The notes beneath the pieces were generated by a model. The model was not told where the DNA came from and searched no databases. It saw only the letters and a program-made list of their open reading frames with translations. Position numbers and translations under genes: made by a program. This document shows positions 57,851-64,000 of a stretch of 64,000 nucleotides of DNA, in pieces. The number at the start of each line of letters is the position of its first letter. Position 1 is the first letter of the stretch. This DNA is from an uncultured Oscillibacter sp. GTDB taxonomy: Bacteria > Bacillota > Clostridia > Oscillospirales > Oscillospiraceae. The stretch is from the NCBI GenBank assembly GCA_910587705.1, contig CAJUMX010000010.1:53419-117418 (forward strand), in the 5' to 3' direction.

Positions 57851-59119
57851 TCAGTCCGAGAGCCAGCAGGCCCGGCAGGTCCCGGCCCGCTCCACATAGC
57901 CGACGGACAGCTCCTTTCCCGGGTCTCCGGCGGCCACGGCCAGGGCCTGAGGCAGGGGCAGCAGCAAAGAGGCCTCCTCCGCCGAAACGTACTGCCGGAA
58001 GCGCAGGGTCAGGGCCGTGACGGCGGAGCCGGTGAGGGTGACCTCCGCGGCAAAGCTCCCGTCCTGAAACCGGACTGGCAGCCCCCCCAGCTGATAGCCG
58101 AAGCGGAGCACCGTCACCTCCCCGCTGCGGCGGAGGCTCTGGAGCCAGGGGCGGGCCTCTCCAGAGATCGGGGAGAGCAGCCCCTCCAGCAGCGACCCGG
58201 CCCCCAGGGCCGCCTCCCGGGCGGTGGGCAGGTCTCCGGCGGCCTTCACCCGGAGGCTGGGCTCGTCTCCGCTCTGGTAGTGGACGCTGTTGTCCGGCCG
58301 GATGCGGAGGGTCCGGTCCCCGTCCATAATCAGCTCCGTGCCGTTGGACTCCGTGTGCCGGGTGCGGCTCCGGGGGTTGAAGCCCAGGGCGGAGAGGAGC
58401 CAGTCCGTCCCCCCCGCCAGGGGGTCTCCCACGGTGTAGGCGGGCAGCTCCGGCGGCTGGGCGGGCAGGAGGGAGCAGGGGTCCAGGGCCTTCTCCGGGC
58501 CGGTTCCGTCCATGGCAAAGGAGGCGTCTCCCAGCTCATAGCGGCCGATGACCTGCTCTAAGCTGTCGCCAGAGACGGCAGTGGTGGCCCGGAAGCAGGT
58601 CTCCCCCCCGTCCCAGAGATAGAGGACCGTGCCGCCGCTCTGGGCGGCAATGAGGAGGCGGCGGGCGGAGAGGTCCTCCCGGGGGGAGAGCTCCTCCCCC
58701 CCGCCCAGCAGCCCGGCCAGCACGGACAGGGGCAGGGGCTCTAAAAAGTCATAGTACAAGGAGGGGCCCCGGAGGGCCCGGAGAAAGTCCGCGCCGGTGC
58801 AGGGCGCATAGTCCCGGGCGGAGCCCAGCGCCTCCAGCAAACGGCGGCCCAAGGGGTCCGCGAAGCCGGGGTCCTCTGTGGTGAGGGCGATGCCGCCGTG
58901 GCGGCCATAGTCCCCGGTGACGGCCACCCGGACCGGGGCGGTGAGCTCCGCCGCCGGGGCGGCGGACTGGCTGGGCCCTGTGGCGGCGGTGGCTTGGCCG
59001 GTGGTCAGGTCCAGGTTGTACAGCTGGGTCTGGGCGAAGAGCACCACCGCCGACAGGGCCAGCAGGGTGATGAGCAGGTTTTGTATCAGGTTCCGGCGGT
59101 TGCGGCGCTGTTCCTCCAT
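57851..59119 (-). CDS. WalH/YycH-like regulatory membrane protein
   Basis: 422 residues. N-terminal helix NLIQNLLITLLALSAVVLFAQT, then a large extracytoplasmic domain with no catalytic motif. The start lies 3 nt after walK, and the next gene is the YycI-like protein, so synteny supports YycH although sequence similarity is weak by eye. Confidence 0.8.
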   Translation of the reverse strand: MEEQRRNRRNLIQNLLITLLALSAVVLFAQTQLYNLDLTTGQATAATGPSQSAAPAAELTAPVRVAVTGDYGRHGGIALTTEDPGFADPLGRRLLEALGSARDYAPCTGADFLRALRGPSLYYDFLEPLPLSVLAGLLGGGEELSPREDLSARRLLIAAQSGGTVLYLWDGGETCFRATTAVSGDSLEQVIGRYELGDASFAMDGTGPEKALDPCSLLPAQPPELPAYTVGDPLAGGTDWLLSALGFNPRSRTRHTESNGTELIMDGDRTLRIRPDNSVHYQSGDEPSLRVKAAGDLPTAREAALGAGSLLEGLLSPISGEARPWLQSLRRSGEVTVLRFGYQLGGLPVRFQDGSFAAEVTLTGSAVTALTLRFRQYVSAEEASLLLPLPQALAVAAGDPGKELSVGYVERAGTCRACWLSD

Positions 59120-59122
59120 GGT

Positions 59123-60931
59123 TTAGCCCTCCGTCAGCCCGCCCCGGCCCTGGGCGATGGGCAGGGTCATGCGGATGGTGGTGCCGGGCCCCTGGTGGGG
59201 GACCAGGGCGATGACGCCCCGGTGCCGCTGGACGATCTCCCGGGCGATGGAGAGCCCCAGGCCCGTGCCGCCGGATTCCCGGGAGCGGGCCTTGTCCACC
59301 CGGTAGAAGCGGTCGAAAATCCGCTCTCGATCCTTGTCCGGGATGCCGATGCCGTCGTCCCAGACCTCCATCCATACGGTGTCGTCCTCCCCGCAGCCGG
59401 CGGAGACCTGGATGTGTCCCCCGTCGGGGGTGTATTTGATGGCGTTGCCCAAAATGTTCATCATCACCTGTTCCAAACGGCTCCGGTCCCCCACGATGAG
59501 AGGCAGGTGGTCCAGGTCGGCGCAGGTGAGGGTATGGCCCCGCTGCTGGGCGTTTAAGGCGCTGGAGCGGACCACGCTGCGGATGGATTCCGCGAAGGGG
59601 AAGCGGGAGAGGACCAGCTCCGCGTCCCCCCGGTCCAGCCGGGAGAGGGTCAGCAGGTCCTGGACGATGTGGGTCATCCGGTCCGTCTCCGTGATGATGA
59701 TGTCCAAAAAGCCGTTGGCGGTGGACTGGGGGATGTCCCCCTCCGCGTCCCGGAGGGTCTCGGCGTAGGTGCGGACGTTGGTAAGGGGGGTCCGGAGCTC
59801 GTGGGAGACGTTGGCCACGAATTCCTTCCGCCGCTCCTCGTTGCGGTGCTGCTCCGTCACGTCGTGGAGGACGATGAGCACGCCGCCCCGCTCCCGGTCG
59901 GAGAAGGGGGCCAAATAGACCTCCAGGGTTTTCTCCCCGGCCTCCAGCTCCCCCTCGGCGAAATTGGGCCGCTGGAGGGCCAGCATCTCCGAGAAGGGGT
60001 AGAGGCCGCCGAAGAGCTCCTCATAGGCGCACTCCGGCCCCACGGGGCGCTGGAGCATGTCCGTGGCGGCGGGGTTGCAGTGGATGAGCTTCCCGGCGTG
60101 GTCAAAGGCCACCACGCCGTCGGTCATGTGGAGGAAGAGGGTATCCAGCTTGTTTCGCTCGTTCTCCACGGCGGCCAGGGTGGTTTGCAGCACCCCGGCC
60201 ATCTCGTTGAAGGTGCCCGTCAGCACGCCGATCTCGTCGGTGGACTCCACAGGCAAAGCGCTGCCGAAGTTGCCGGCGGCCATTTTCTCCGCCCCGGCGG
60301 TGAGCTTTTCAATGGGGCCCACCATGGTTTTGGAGAGGAGGAAGCTCAAAAGCACGGAGATCAGCAGACCCAGGAACAGGGCCTGCATGATGATCTGAAA
60401 GAGCTGGCTGTTGAGGCCGGACACGGTGTCCCGGGTGTCCAGGATATAGATGATGAAGGCGTTGTCCCCGCCGAAGATGGGGATGGCGGCGTCCATATAG
60501 TCTGCGGTGATGTCGCTGACGTCTCCCACGGCGGTTTCGTCCCGCCGGGACACGGCGTTCCGGGCGGTGAGGAGGTTGGGGCTGGGCTCCCGGGGCATGG
60601 AGCTCTCGGCGGCGGAGCCGTTGAGGTAGGCCCCGGTCTCCCCGTCCAGGACGAAGTAGTTCCGGGAGCGGTAGTCGATGCCAAGCTTGCCGGCGGTGAG
60701 CTCCATCATGTCATGAACCCGGTCGGCGCCGTCGTCCTGGGCGGCCTCCCCCCGGAGGGAGGAGACAAACTCCCGCTGGTCCGCGCCGAAAACGCTGTCG
60801 ATCTGCTGATAGAAGGTGTTGGTGAAGAAGTTGGAGACGTTGATGGTCAAAAAGGCCCCCACCACCGCCATAAGGGAGGTGATCAGTAACAGCAAAATTA
60901 AAGTCAGCTTCATGTGGAGGCTGCGAAACAT
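59123..60931 (-). CDS. walK: Sensor histidine kinase WalK
   Basis: 602 residues. Two membrane helices flank an extracellular domain (35-185), then HAMP (TVGPIEKLTAGAEKMAAG), a PAS domain (HMTDGVVAFDHAGKLIHCN), HisKA with NVSHELRTPL (H377) and HATPase with NAIKYTP (N496), DDGIGIPD and GGTGLGLSI. It senses cell-wall state and phosphorylates WalR. The gene follows walR by about 80 nt, which holds a fragment of the dispersed repeat. Confidence 0.95.
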   Translation of the reverse strand: MFRSLHMKLTLILLLLITSLMAVVGAFLTINVSNFFTNTFYQQIDSVFGADQREFVSSLRGEAAQDDGADRVHDMMELTAGKLGIDYRSRNYFVLDGETGAYLNGSAAESSMPREPSPNLLTARNAVSRRDETAVGDVSDITADYMDAAIPIFGGDNAFIIYILDTRDTVSGLNSQLFQIIMQALFLGLLISVLLSFLLSKTMVGPIEKLTAGAEKMAAGNFGSALPVESTDEIGVLTGTFNEMAGVLQTTLAAVENERNKLDTLFLHMTDGVVAFDHAGKLIHCNPAATDMLQRPVGPECAYEELFGGLYPFSEMLALQRPNFAEGELEAGEKTLEVYLAPFSDRERGGVLIVLHDVTEQHRNEERRKEFVANVSHELRTPLTNVRTYAETLRDAEGDIPQSTANGFLDIIITETDRMTHIVQDLLTLSRLDRGDAELVLSRFPFAESIRSVVRSSALNAQQRGHTLTCADLDHLPLIVGDRSRLEQVMMNILGNAIKYTPDGGHIQVSAGCGEDDTVWMEVWDDGIGIPDKDRERIFDRFYRVDKARSRESGGTGLGLSIAREIVQRHRGVIALVPHQGPGTTIRMTLPIAQGRGGLTEG

Positions 60932-60944
60932 CTAAGGTACACCT

Positions 60945-61005
60945 TCTTTGTTACCCCCCCGAATGGGGGGCTGATACGCGCCCTTCGGGCGGGCAAAAGC
61001 CCCGT
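60945..61005 (-). repeat. End module of the dispersed repeat between walR and walK
   Basis: On the minus strand: CCCGCCCGAAGGGCGCGTATCAGCCCCCC-ATTC-GGGGGG, the same terminal part as in copies A-C, here without the rest of the repeat. It lies in the untranslated gap before walK. Confidence 0.8.
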
Positions 61006-61011
61006 CTCCGC

Positions 61012-61722
61012 CTAGGAGACCGAGAAATAGTACCCCGCCCCACGACGGGTCAGAATATACACCGGCGAGGCCGGGTCGGCCTCGATCTTCTCCCGCAGGC
61101 GCCGGACCGTCACGTCCACCGTCCGCACGTCGTCCCCGACGTAGCCGTAGTTCCACACCTGCTCCATCAGGTCCACCCGGGAGTAGACCTTATTGGGGTG
61201 GCTGGCCAAAAACGTCAAAAGCTCATACTCCCGCTGGGTCAGGTCAATGGCCTTTCCCGCCCGGAAAACCTGGTGGCTGTCCGTGTTAATCGCCAGGTCC
61301 CCCGCCACCGGCATGGCGCTGTCTGCCGCCGCCCCGGTGGGGGCCGCCATGGAGGTGCGGCGGATGTTGGCCTCCACCCGGGCGATGACCTCCCGCATGG
61401 AAAAGGGCTTTGTGATATAATCGTCCGCCCCGATCTCCAGGCCCCGGACCTTGTCGTCCTCCTCCTCCCGGGCGGTGAGGAGCAGGATGGGCACGTTGTC
61501 CCCGTCCTTGCGCAGGGCCTCGCACACGTCGAAGCCAATCATCTTGGGCAGCATGATGTCCAGCAAAATCAAATCCGGCTTCTCCGTCCGGGCCTTTCGC
61601 AGGCCCTCCTCGCCGTCATAGGCCTCCAGCACCCGGTAGCCCTTTCGCTCCAGGTTGAAGCGCAGAATGTCCACAATGTTCTTCTCGTCCTCTACCACCA
61701 GGACGGTCTTTTCCTCTGGCAT
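61012..61722 (-). CDS. walR: Response regulator WalR
   Basis: 236 residues, OmpR family. Receiver with phosphorylation site LLDIMLP (D55) and TKPF, then a winged-helix DNA-binding domain (ELLTFLASHPNKVYSRVDLMEQVWNYGYVGDDVRTVDVTVRRLREKIE). ATG 61722 follows GGAGGTTGAGT. Essential regulator of cell-wall genes in Firmicutes. It is preceded by the Nudix gene, probably in the same transcript. Confidence 0.95.
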   Translation of the reverse strand: MPEEKTVLVVEDEKNIVDILRFNLERKGYRVLEAYDGEEGLRKARTEKPDLILLDIMLPKMIGFDVCEALRKDGDNVPILLLTAREEEDDKVRGLEIGADDYITKPFSMREVIARVEANIRRTSMAAPTGAAADSAMPVAGDLAINTDSHQVFRAGKAIDLTQREYELLTFLASHPNKVYSRVDLMEQVWNYGYVGDDVRTVDVTVRRLREKIEADPASPVYILTRRGAGYYFSVS

Positions 61723-61777
61723 ACTCAACCTCCAAACTCCCTTGCCGCCCCTGGGAGGGCGCGGCCCGTTTCCGGCG

Positions 61778-62329
61778 TCACAGGTTCAGCAAAAGCTTCG
61801 CTTTCAGCACCGCGGCCACGGTCTTGGCGTCCTCGATCTCCCCGTCCAGACACCGGCGGACCATCTCGTCAAAGGGGATTCGCTCCACGTTTAAAAACTC
61901 GTCCTCGTCCAGGTGCTGCTCCGACATCCGAAGCTCCCGGGCCAGGTAGAGGTGCAGGGTTTCCCCATAGCAGCCCGGGGAGGGCAGGATGCGCCCAAGT
62001 GGCTCGTAAATCCCCGGCACCGCCCCGGTCTCCTCCTCCAGCTCCCGGAGGCCCGCCGCGTAGGGGTCCTCCCCCGGGTGGTCCAGCTTTCCGGCGGGAA
62101 TTTCCAGCAGAGGCTTGCCGAAGGGATAGCGGTACTGGGTCACCGTCAGCACGTTGTTCTCCCCGTCCAGGGCCAGGACGGCCACGCCGCCGGGGTGATC
62201 CGCCACCTCCCGGAGGGCGGTTTCGCCGTTGGGGAGGGTCACGGTGTCCACATGGACGGTGAGAATCCGCCCGTTGAATTTGTCCTCCCGGCGGAGCGTC
62301 CGCTCCGTCAGGTCCATTTGCTTGCTCAT
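61778..62329 (-). CDS. ADP-ribose pyrophosphatase, Nudix family
   Basis: 183 residues. The Nudix box is GKLDHPGEDPYAAGLRELEEETGA with REL-EE-TG, and REVADHPGGVAVL precedes it, as in NudF-type ADP-ribose hydrolases. Promoter 62425-62453. It likely starts the walRK transcript. The link to wall control may be only positional. Confidence 0.93.
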   Translation of the reverse strand: MSKQMDLTERTLRREDKFNGRILTVHVDTVTLPNGETALREVADHPGGVAVLALDGENNVLTVTQYRYPFGKPLLEIPAGKLDHPGEDPYAAGLRELEEETGAVPGIYEPLGRILPSPGCYGETLHLYLARELRMSEQHLDEDEFLNVERIPFDEMVRRCLDGEIEDAKTVAAVLKAKLLLNL

Positions 62330-62424
62330 CGCTCCGCGTCCTTTCCAGAAAAGGCCCCGGCGGGGCCCGGTTTGGGGGCGGCGTCCGGCTGTCCCGGGGC
62401 GCTGCGGGGTTGCTTCTGGATGGA

Positions 62425-62453
62425 ATTATACCACGCTGGAGGGAAAATGAAAA
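62425..62453 (-). promoter_or_regulatory. Promoter of the Nudix-walRK operon
   Basis: Minus strand TTTTCA (62453-62448), 17 nt, extended -10 TGG-TATAAT (62430-62425). Confidence 0.7.
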
Positions 62454-62514
62454 GAGAAATTGTCCCCGGACCGGCGAAAGGGGGAAAAAGTTTGGCTCGT
62501 TCACAAATTAGCCC

Positions 62515-62543
62515 TTGTTTTTGTGGGAAGAAAGGCGTATGAT
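62515..62543 (+). promoter_or_regulatory. VanY-type gene promoter
   Basis: TTGTTT (62515-62520), 17 nt, TATGAT (62538-62543). Confidence 0.65.
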
Positions 62544-62593
62544 AAACGCAATAAACCACAAAATATGGTGGGCGCGGAAAGGAACAGCGACAA

Positions 62594-63484
62594 ATGAAGT
62601 GGAGCAAAGGGGCGGCGGCGCTGCTGGCGGCGCTGCTGCTGTTGACAACGGCCGTTCAGGCGGGAGGGACCGCCAAGTCCCCCACCGGGGAGGAACGGCC
62701 CATTTTGAATGTCCGGCTGGCCCGCCCCGGCGAGACGGGAGAGGCCGCGAAGCTGCCGGAGCTGATGGTCATAAAGCCGGAGGAGGCGGGGATGACGGTG
62801 GTGACGCCGGAGCCCGTCAAGCCCCAGGAAGCGGCCTCAAATCCCGAAACCGCCCCCAAGGAGGAGCGGCGGGACCCCGTGTTCCCGGAGGCGGAGGCGT
62901 GGCAGATTCTCCTGGTAAATCCCTGGAACGAGATGCCGGAGGACTTTGAGGTCACCTTGAAAACCCTGCCGGACGGGCAGAAGGTGGACGAGCGTGCCTA
63001 TGAGGACTTGAACGCCATGCTGGAGGCCTGCCGGAAGGCGGGGCTGCGGCCTAAAATTTGCTCGTCCTATCGCACCCAGTCCAAGCAGACCTATCTCTAC
63101 AACAACAAGATCGCCCGGCTGCGGAGCGCGGGCTATAGCAAAACCGCCGCCGAGGCGGAGGCGGGCCGCTGGGTGGCCCGGCCCGGCACCAGCGAGCACC
63201 AGCTGGGCCTGGCGCTGGACATCGTGTCCCAGTCCTATCAGGCCCTGACCAAGAAGCAGGAGAAAACCGCCGAGCAGAAGTGGCTGATGGAGCACTGCTG
63301 GGAGTATGGCTTCATCCTCCGCTATCCCAACGACAAGAGCGAAATCACCGGCATCGGCTACGAGCCCTGGCACTATCGCTACGTAGGCCGGGAGGTGGCC
63401 CTGGATATCCGGGACAGCGGGCTTTGCATGGAGGAGTACTTACTGCTGCGGGAGGAGGCCCTGGCGGCGGAAGAAGCGGCGTGA
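62594..63484 (+). CDS. VanY-type D-alanyl-D-alanine carboxypeptidase (M15B)
   Basis: 296 residues. Signal peptide or anchor at 7-24, a Pro/Glu-rich linker to about 95, then the M15B domain: CSSYRTQSKQ, metal ligands H202 and D209 in SEHQLGLALD, catalytic E257 and metal ligand H260 in EPWHYRYVG. It trims the terminal D-Ala of peptidoglycan stem peptides. It is divergent from the walRK operon, whose regulator controls such enzymes in Firmicutes; regulation here is not shown. Confidence 0.92.
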   Translation: MKWSKGAAALLAALLLLTTAVQAGGTAKSPTGEERPILNVRLARPGETGEAAKLPELMVIKPEEAGMTVVTPEPVKPQEAASNPETAPKEERRDPVFPEAEAWQILLVNPWNEMPEDFEVTLKTLPDGQKVDERAYEDLNAMLEACRKAGLRPKICSSYRTQSKQTYLYNNKIARLRSAGYSKTAAEAEAGRWVARPGTSEHQLGLALDIVSQSYQALTKKQEKTAEQKWLMEHCWEYGFILRYPNDKSEITGIGYEPWHYRYVGREVALDIRDSGLCMEEYLLLREEALAAEEAA

Positions 63485-63490
63485 ACGCAA

Positions 63491-63520
63491 ACGGAGACGG
63501 CGAAAGCCGTCTCCGTTTTT
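63491..63520 (+). terminator. Terminator of the VanY-type gene
   Basis: ACGGAGACGGC-GAAA-GCCGTCTCCGT followed by TTTT. Confidence 0.9.
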
Positions 63521-63585
63521 GGTGGACTTGTCCAAGGTGACTTGGAATTTTCGTGAAAAAGTCCTGAAAAATGTGGATTCTTCCG

Positions 63586-63614
63586 TTGAAAAGCGGCGCG
63601 GAGTGGCATATAAT
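63586..63614 (+). promoter_or_regulatory. typA promoter
   Basis: TTGAAA (63586-63591), 17 nt, TATAAT (63609-63614). Confidence 0.82.
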
Positions 63615-63680
63615 AAGAAACCGTGAAAATTTGTCTGTCATTTTACGGCGGGGAACCCGCTCTTTTAAGGAGATATCTGT

Positions 63681-64000
63681 ATGCAGAATGAACACCTGAG
63701 AAATATCGCCATCATCGCCCACGTTGATCACGGCAAGACCACGCTGGTAGACGAGATGCTGAAGCAGGGCGGCGCTTACCGGGAAAACCAGGAGGTCGTC
63801 GACCGGGTTATGGACTCCGGCGACCTGGAGCGGGAGCGGGGCATCACCATCCTGGCCAAAAACACCGCCATCCAGTATGGAGACACCAAAATCAACATCG
63901 TGGACACCCCGGGCCACGCCGACTTCGGCGGCGAGGTGGAGCGGGTCCTCAAGATGGTCAACGGCGTCATCCTCCTGGTGGACGCCGCCGAGGGCCCCAT
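63681..64000 (+). CDS. typA: Translational GTPase TypA/BipA, 5' part
   Basis: 106 codons are visible before the right edge. IAIIAHVDHGKTTL (G1, residues 9-22), RGITILAKN (G2), and DTPGHADFGGEVERVL (G3) with the TypA/BipA-specific MDSGDLERERGITI. ATG 63681 follows TAAGGAGATATCTGT. TypA is a ribosome-bound GTPase used under stress and low temperature. Confidence 0.95.
   Translation, partial: MQNEHLRNIAIIAHVDHGKTTLVDEMLKQGGAYRENQEVVDRVMDSGDLERERGITILAKNTAIQYGDTKINIVDTPGHADFGGEVERVLKMVNGVILLVDAAEGP

Overview
The window looks like a chromosomal segment of a high-GC member of the Clostridia, most likely an Oscillospirales / Oscillospiraceae gut bacterium. This is an inference from the gene families and their order: the Hfq-MiaA-MutL-MutS block, the WalRK-YycH-YycI-MurA-YycJ-RlmH block, a CBS-domain manganese pyrophosphatase, DUF6440, a TfoX C-terminal orphan, YerC, DUF421, and sigma-A promoters with TTGACA-17-TATAAT spacing. 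Coding density is high and most genes are on the minus strand. I see no tRNA, rRNA, CRISPR array, transposase or complete prophage.

Layout. 0-10.1 kb (all minus): a metallo-beta-lactamase-fold hydrolase, mutS, a CPBP protease, an AEC transporter, mutL, DUF6440, a flavin oxidoreductase, miaA, hfq and the start of an HlyD-like adaptor. 10.2-11.3 kb: an unlisted 27-residue hydrophobic peptide gene facing a perfect antisense promoter (type I toxin-antitoxin candidate), then a divergent XRE regulator / small helical protein pair and REP-like repeats. 11.3-17 kb: miaB, an unexplained ~330-nt RNA gene, tsf, rpsB and ppaC. 17-18.4 kb: a second XRE / small-protein cassette between long inverted repeats. 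18.4-21.3 kb: a sigma-54 activator and rpoN. 21.4-29.1 kb: an SLH-domain surface protein, serine dehydratase, serA, serC, a ClC channel and DUF421. 29.3-34.1 kb: HAD and MBL hydrolases, a DUF4349 lipoprotein, a SprA-like metalloprotease and an FMN-dependent alpha-hydroxy-acid dehydrogenase.

34.2-37.7 kb is the conserved rplU-prp-rpmA-obgE operon, interrupted between rpmA and obgE by a third XRE / small-protein cassette, again bounded by inverted copies of the same repeat. 37.8-43.4 kb: Hsp33, a methyltransferase, yerC, an RsiV-like protein, a fourth XRE locus with a tandem duplication, and a glycine-riboswitch-controlled amino-acid:sodium symporter. 43.7-48 kb: two tandem MgtC proteins behind an attenuator-like leader, DUF1294, and the pseudouridine catabolism pair psuK-psuG. 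48.2-51 kb: a small membrane protein, a LytTR/DUF3021 pair and a lipoprotein. 51-51.7 kb: a solo mosaic repeat. 51.7-62.3 kb: asnS, rlmH, yycJ, TfoX-C, GNAT, murA, yycI, yycH, walK, walR and a Nudix hydrolase. The window ends with a VanY-type peptidase and the 5' part of typA.

The most unusual content is a family of ~290-380 bp dispersed repeats. Their hairpin stems change sequence while staying paired. In two places they sit as inverted repeats around a ~0.6 kb divergent cassette (XRE repressor plus an 82-85 residue helical protein). Together with the operon-splitting location of one copy, this suggests a small non-autonomous mobile cassette that I cannot match to a described system.
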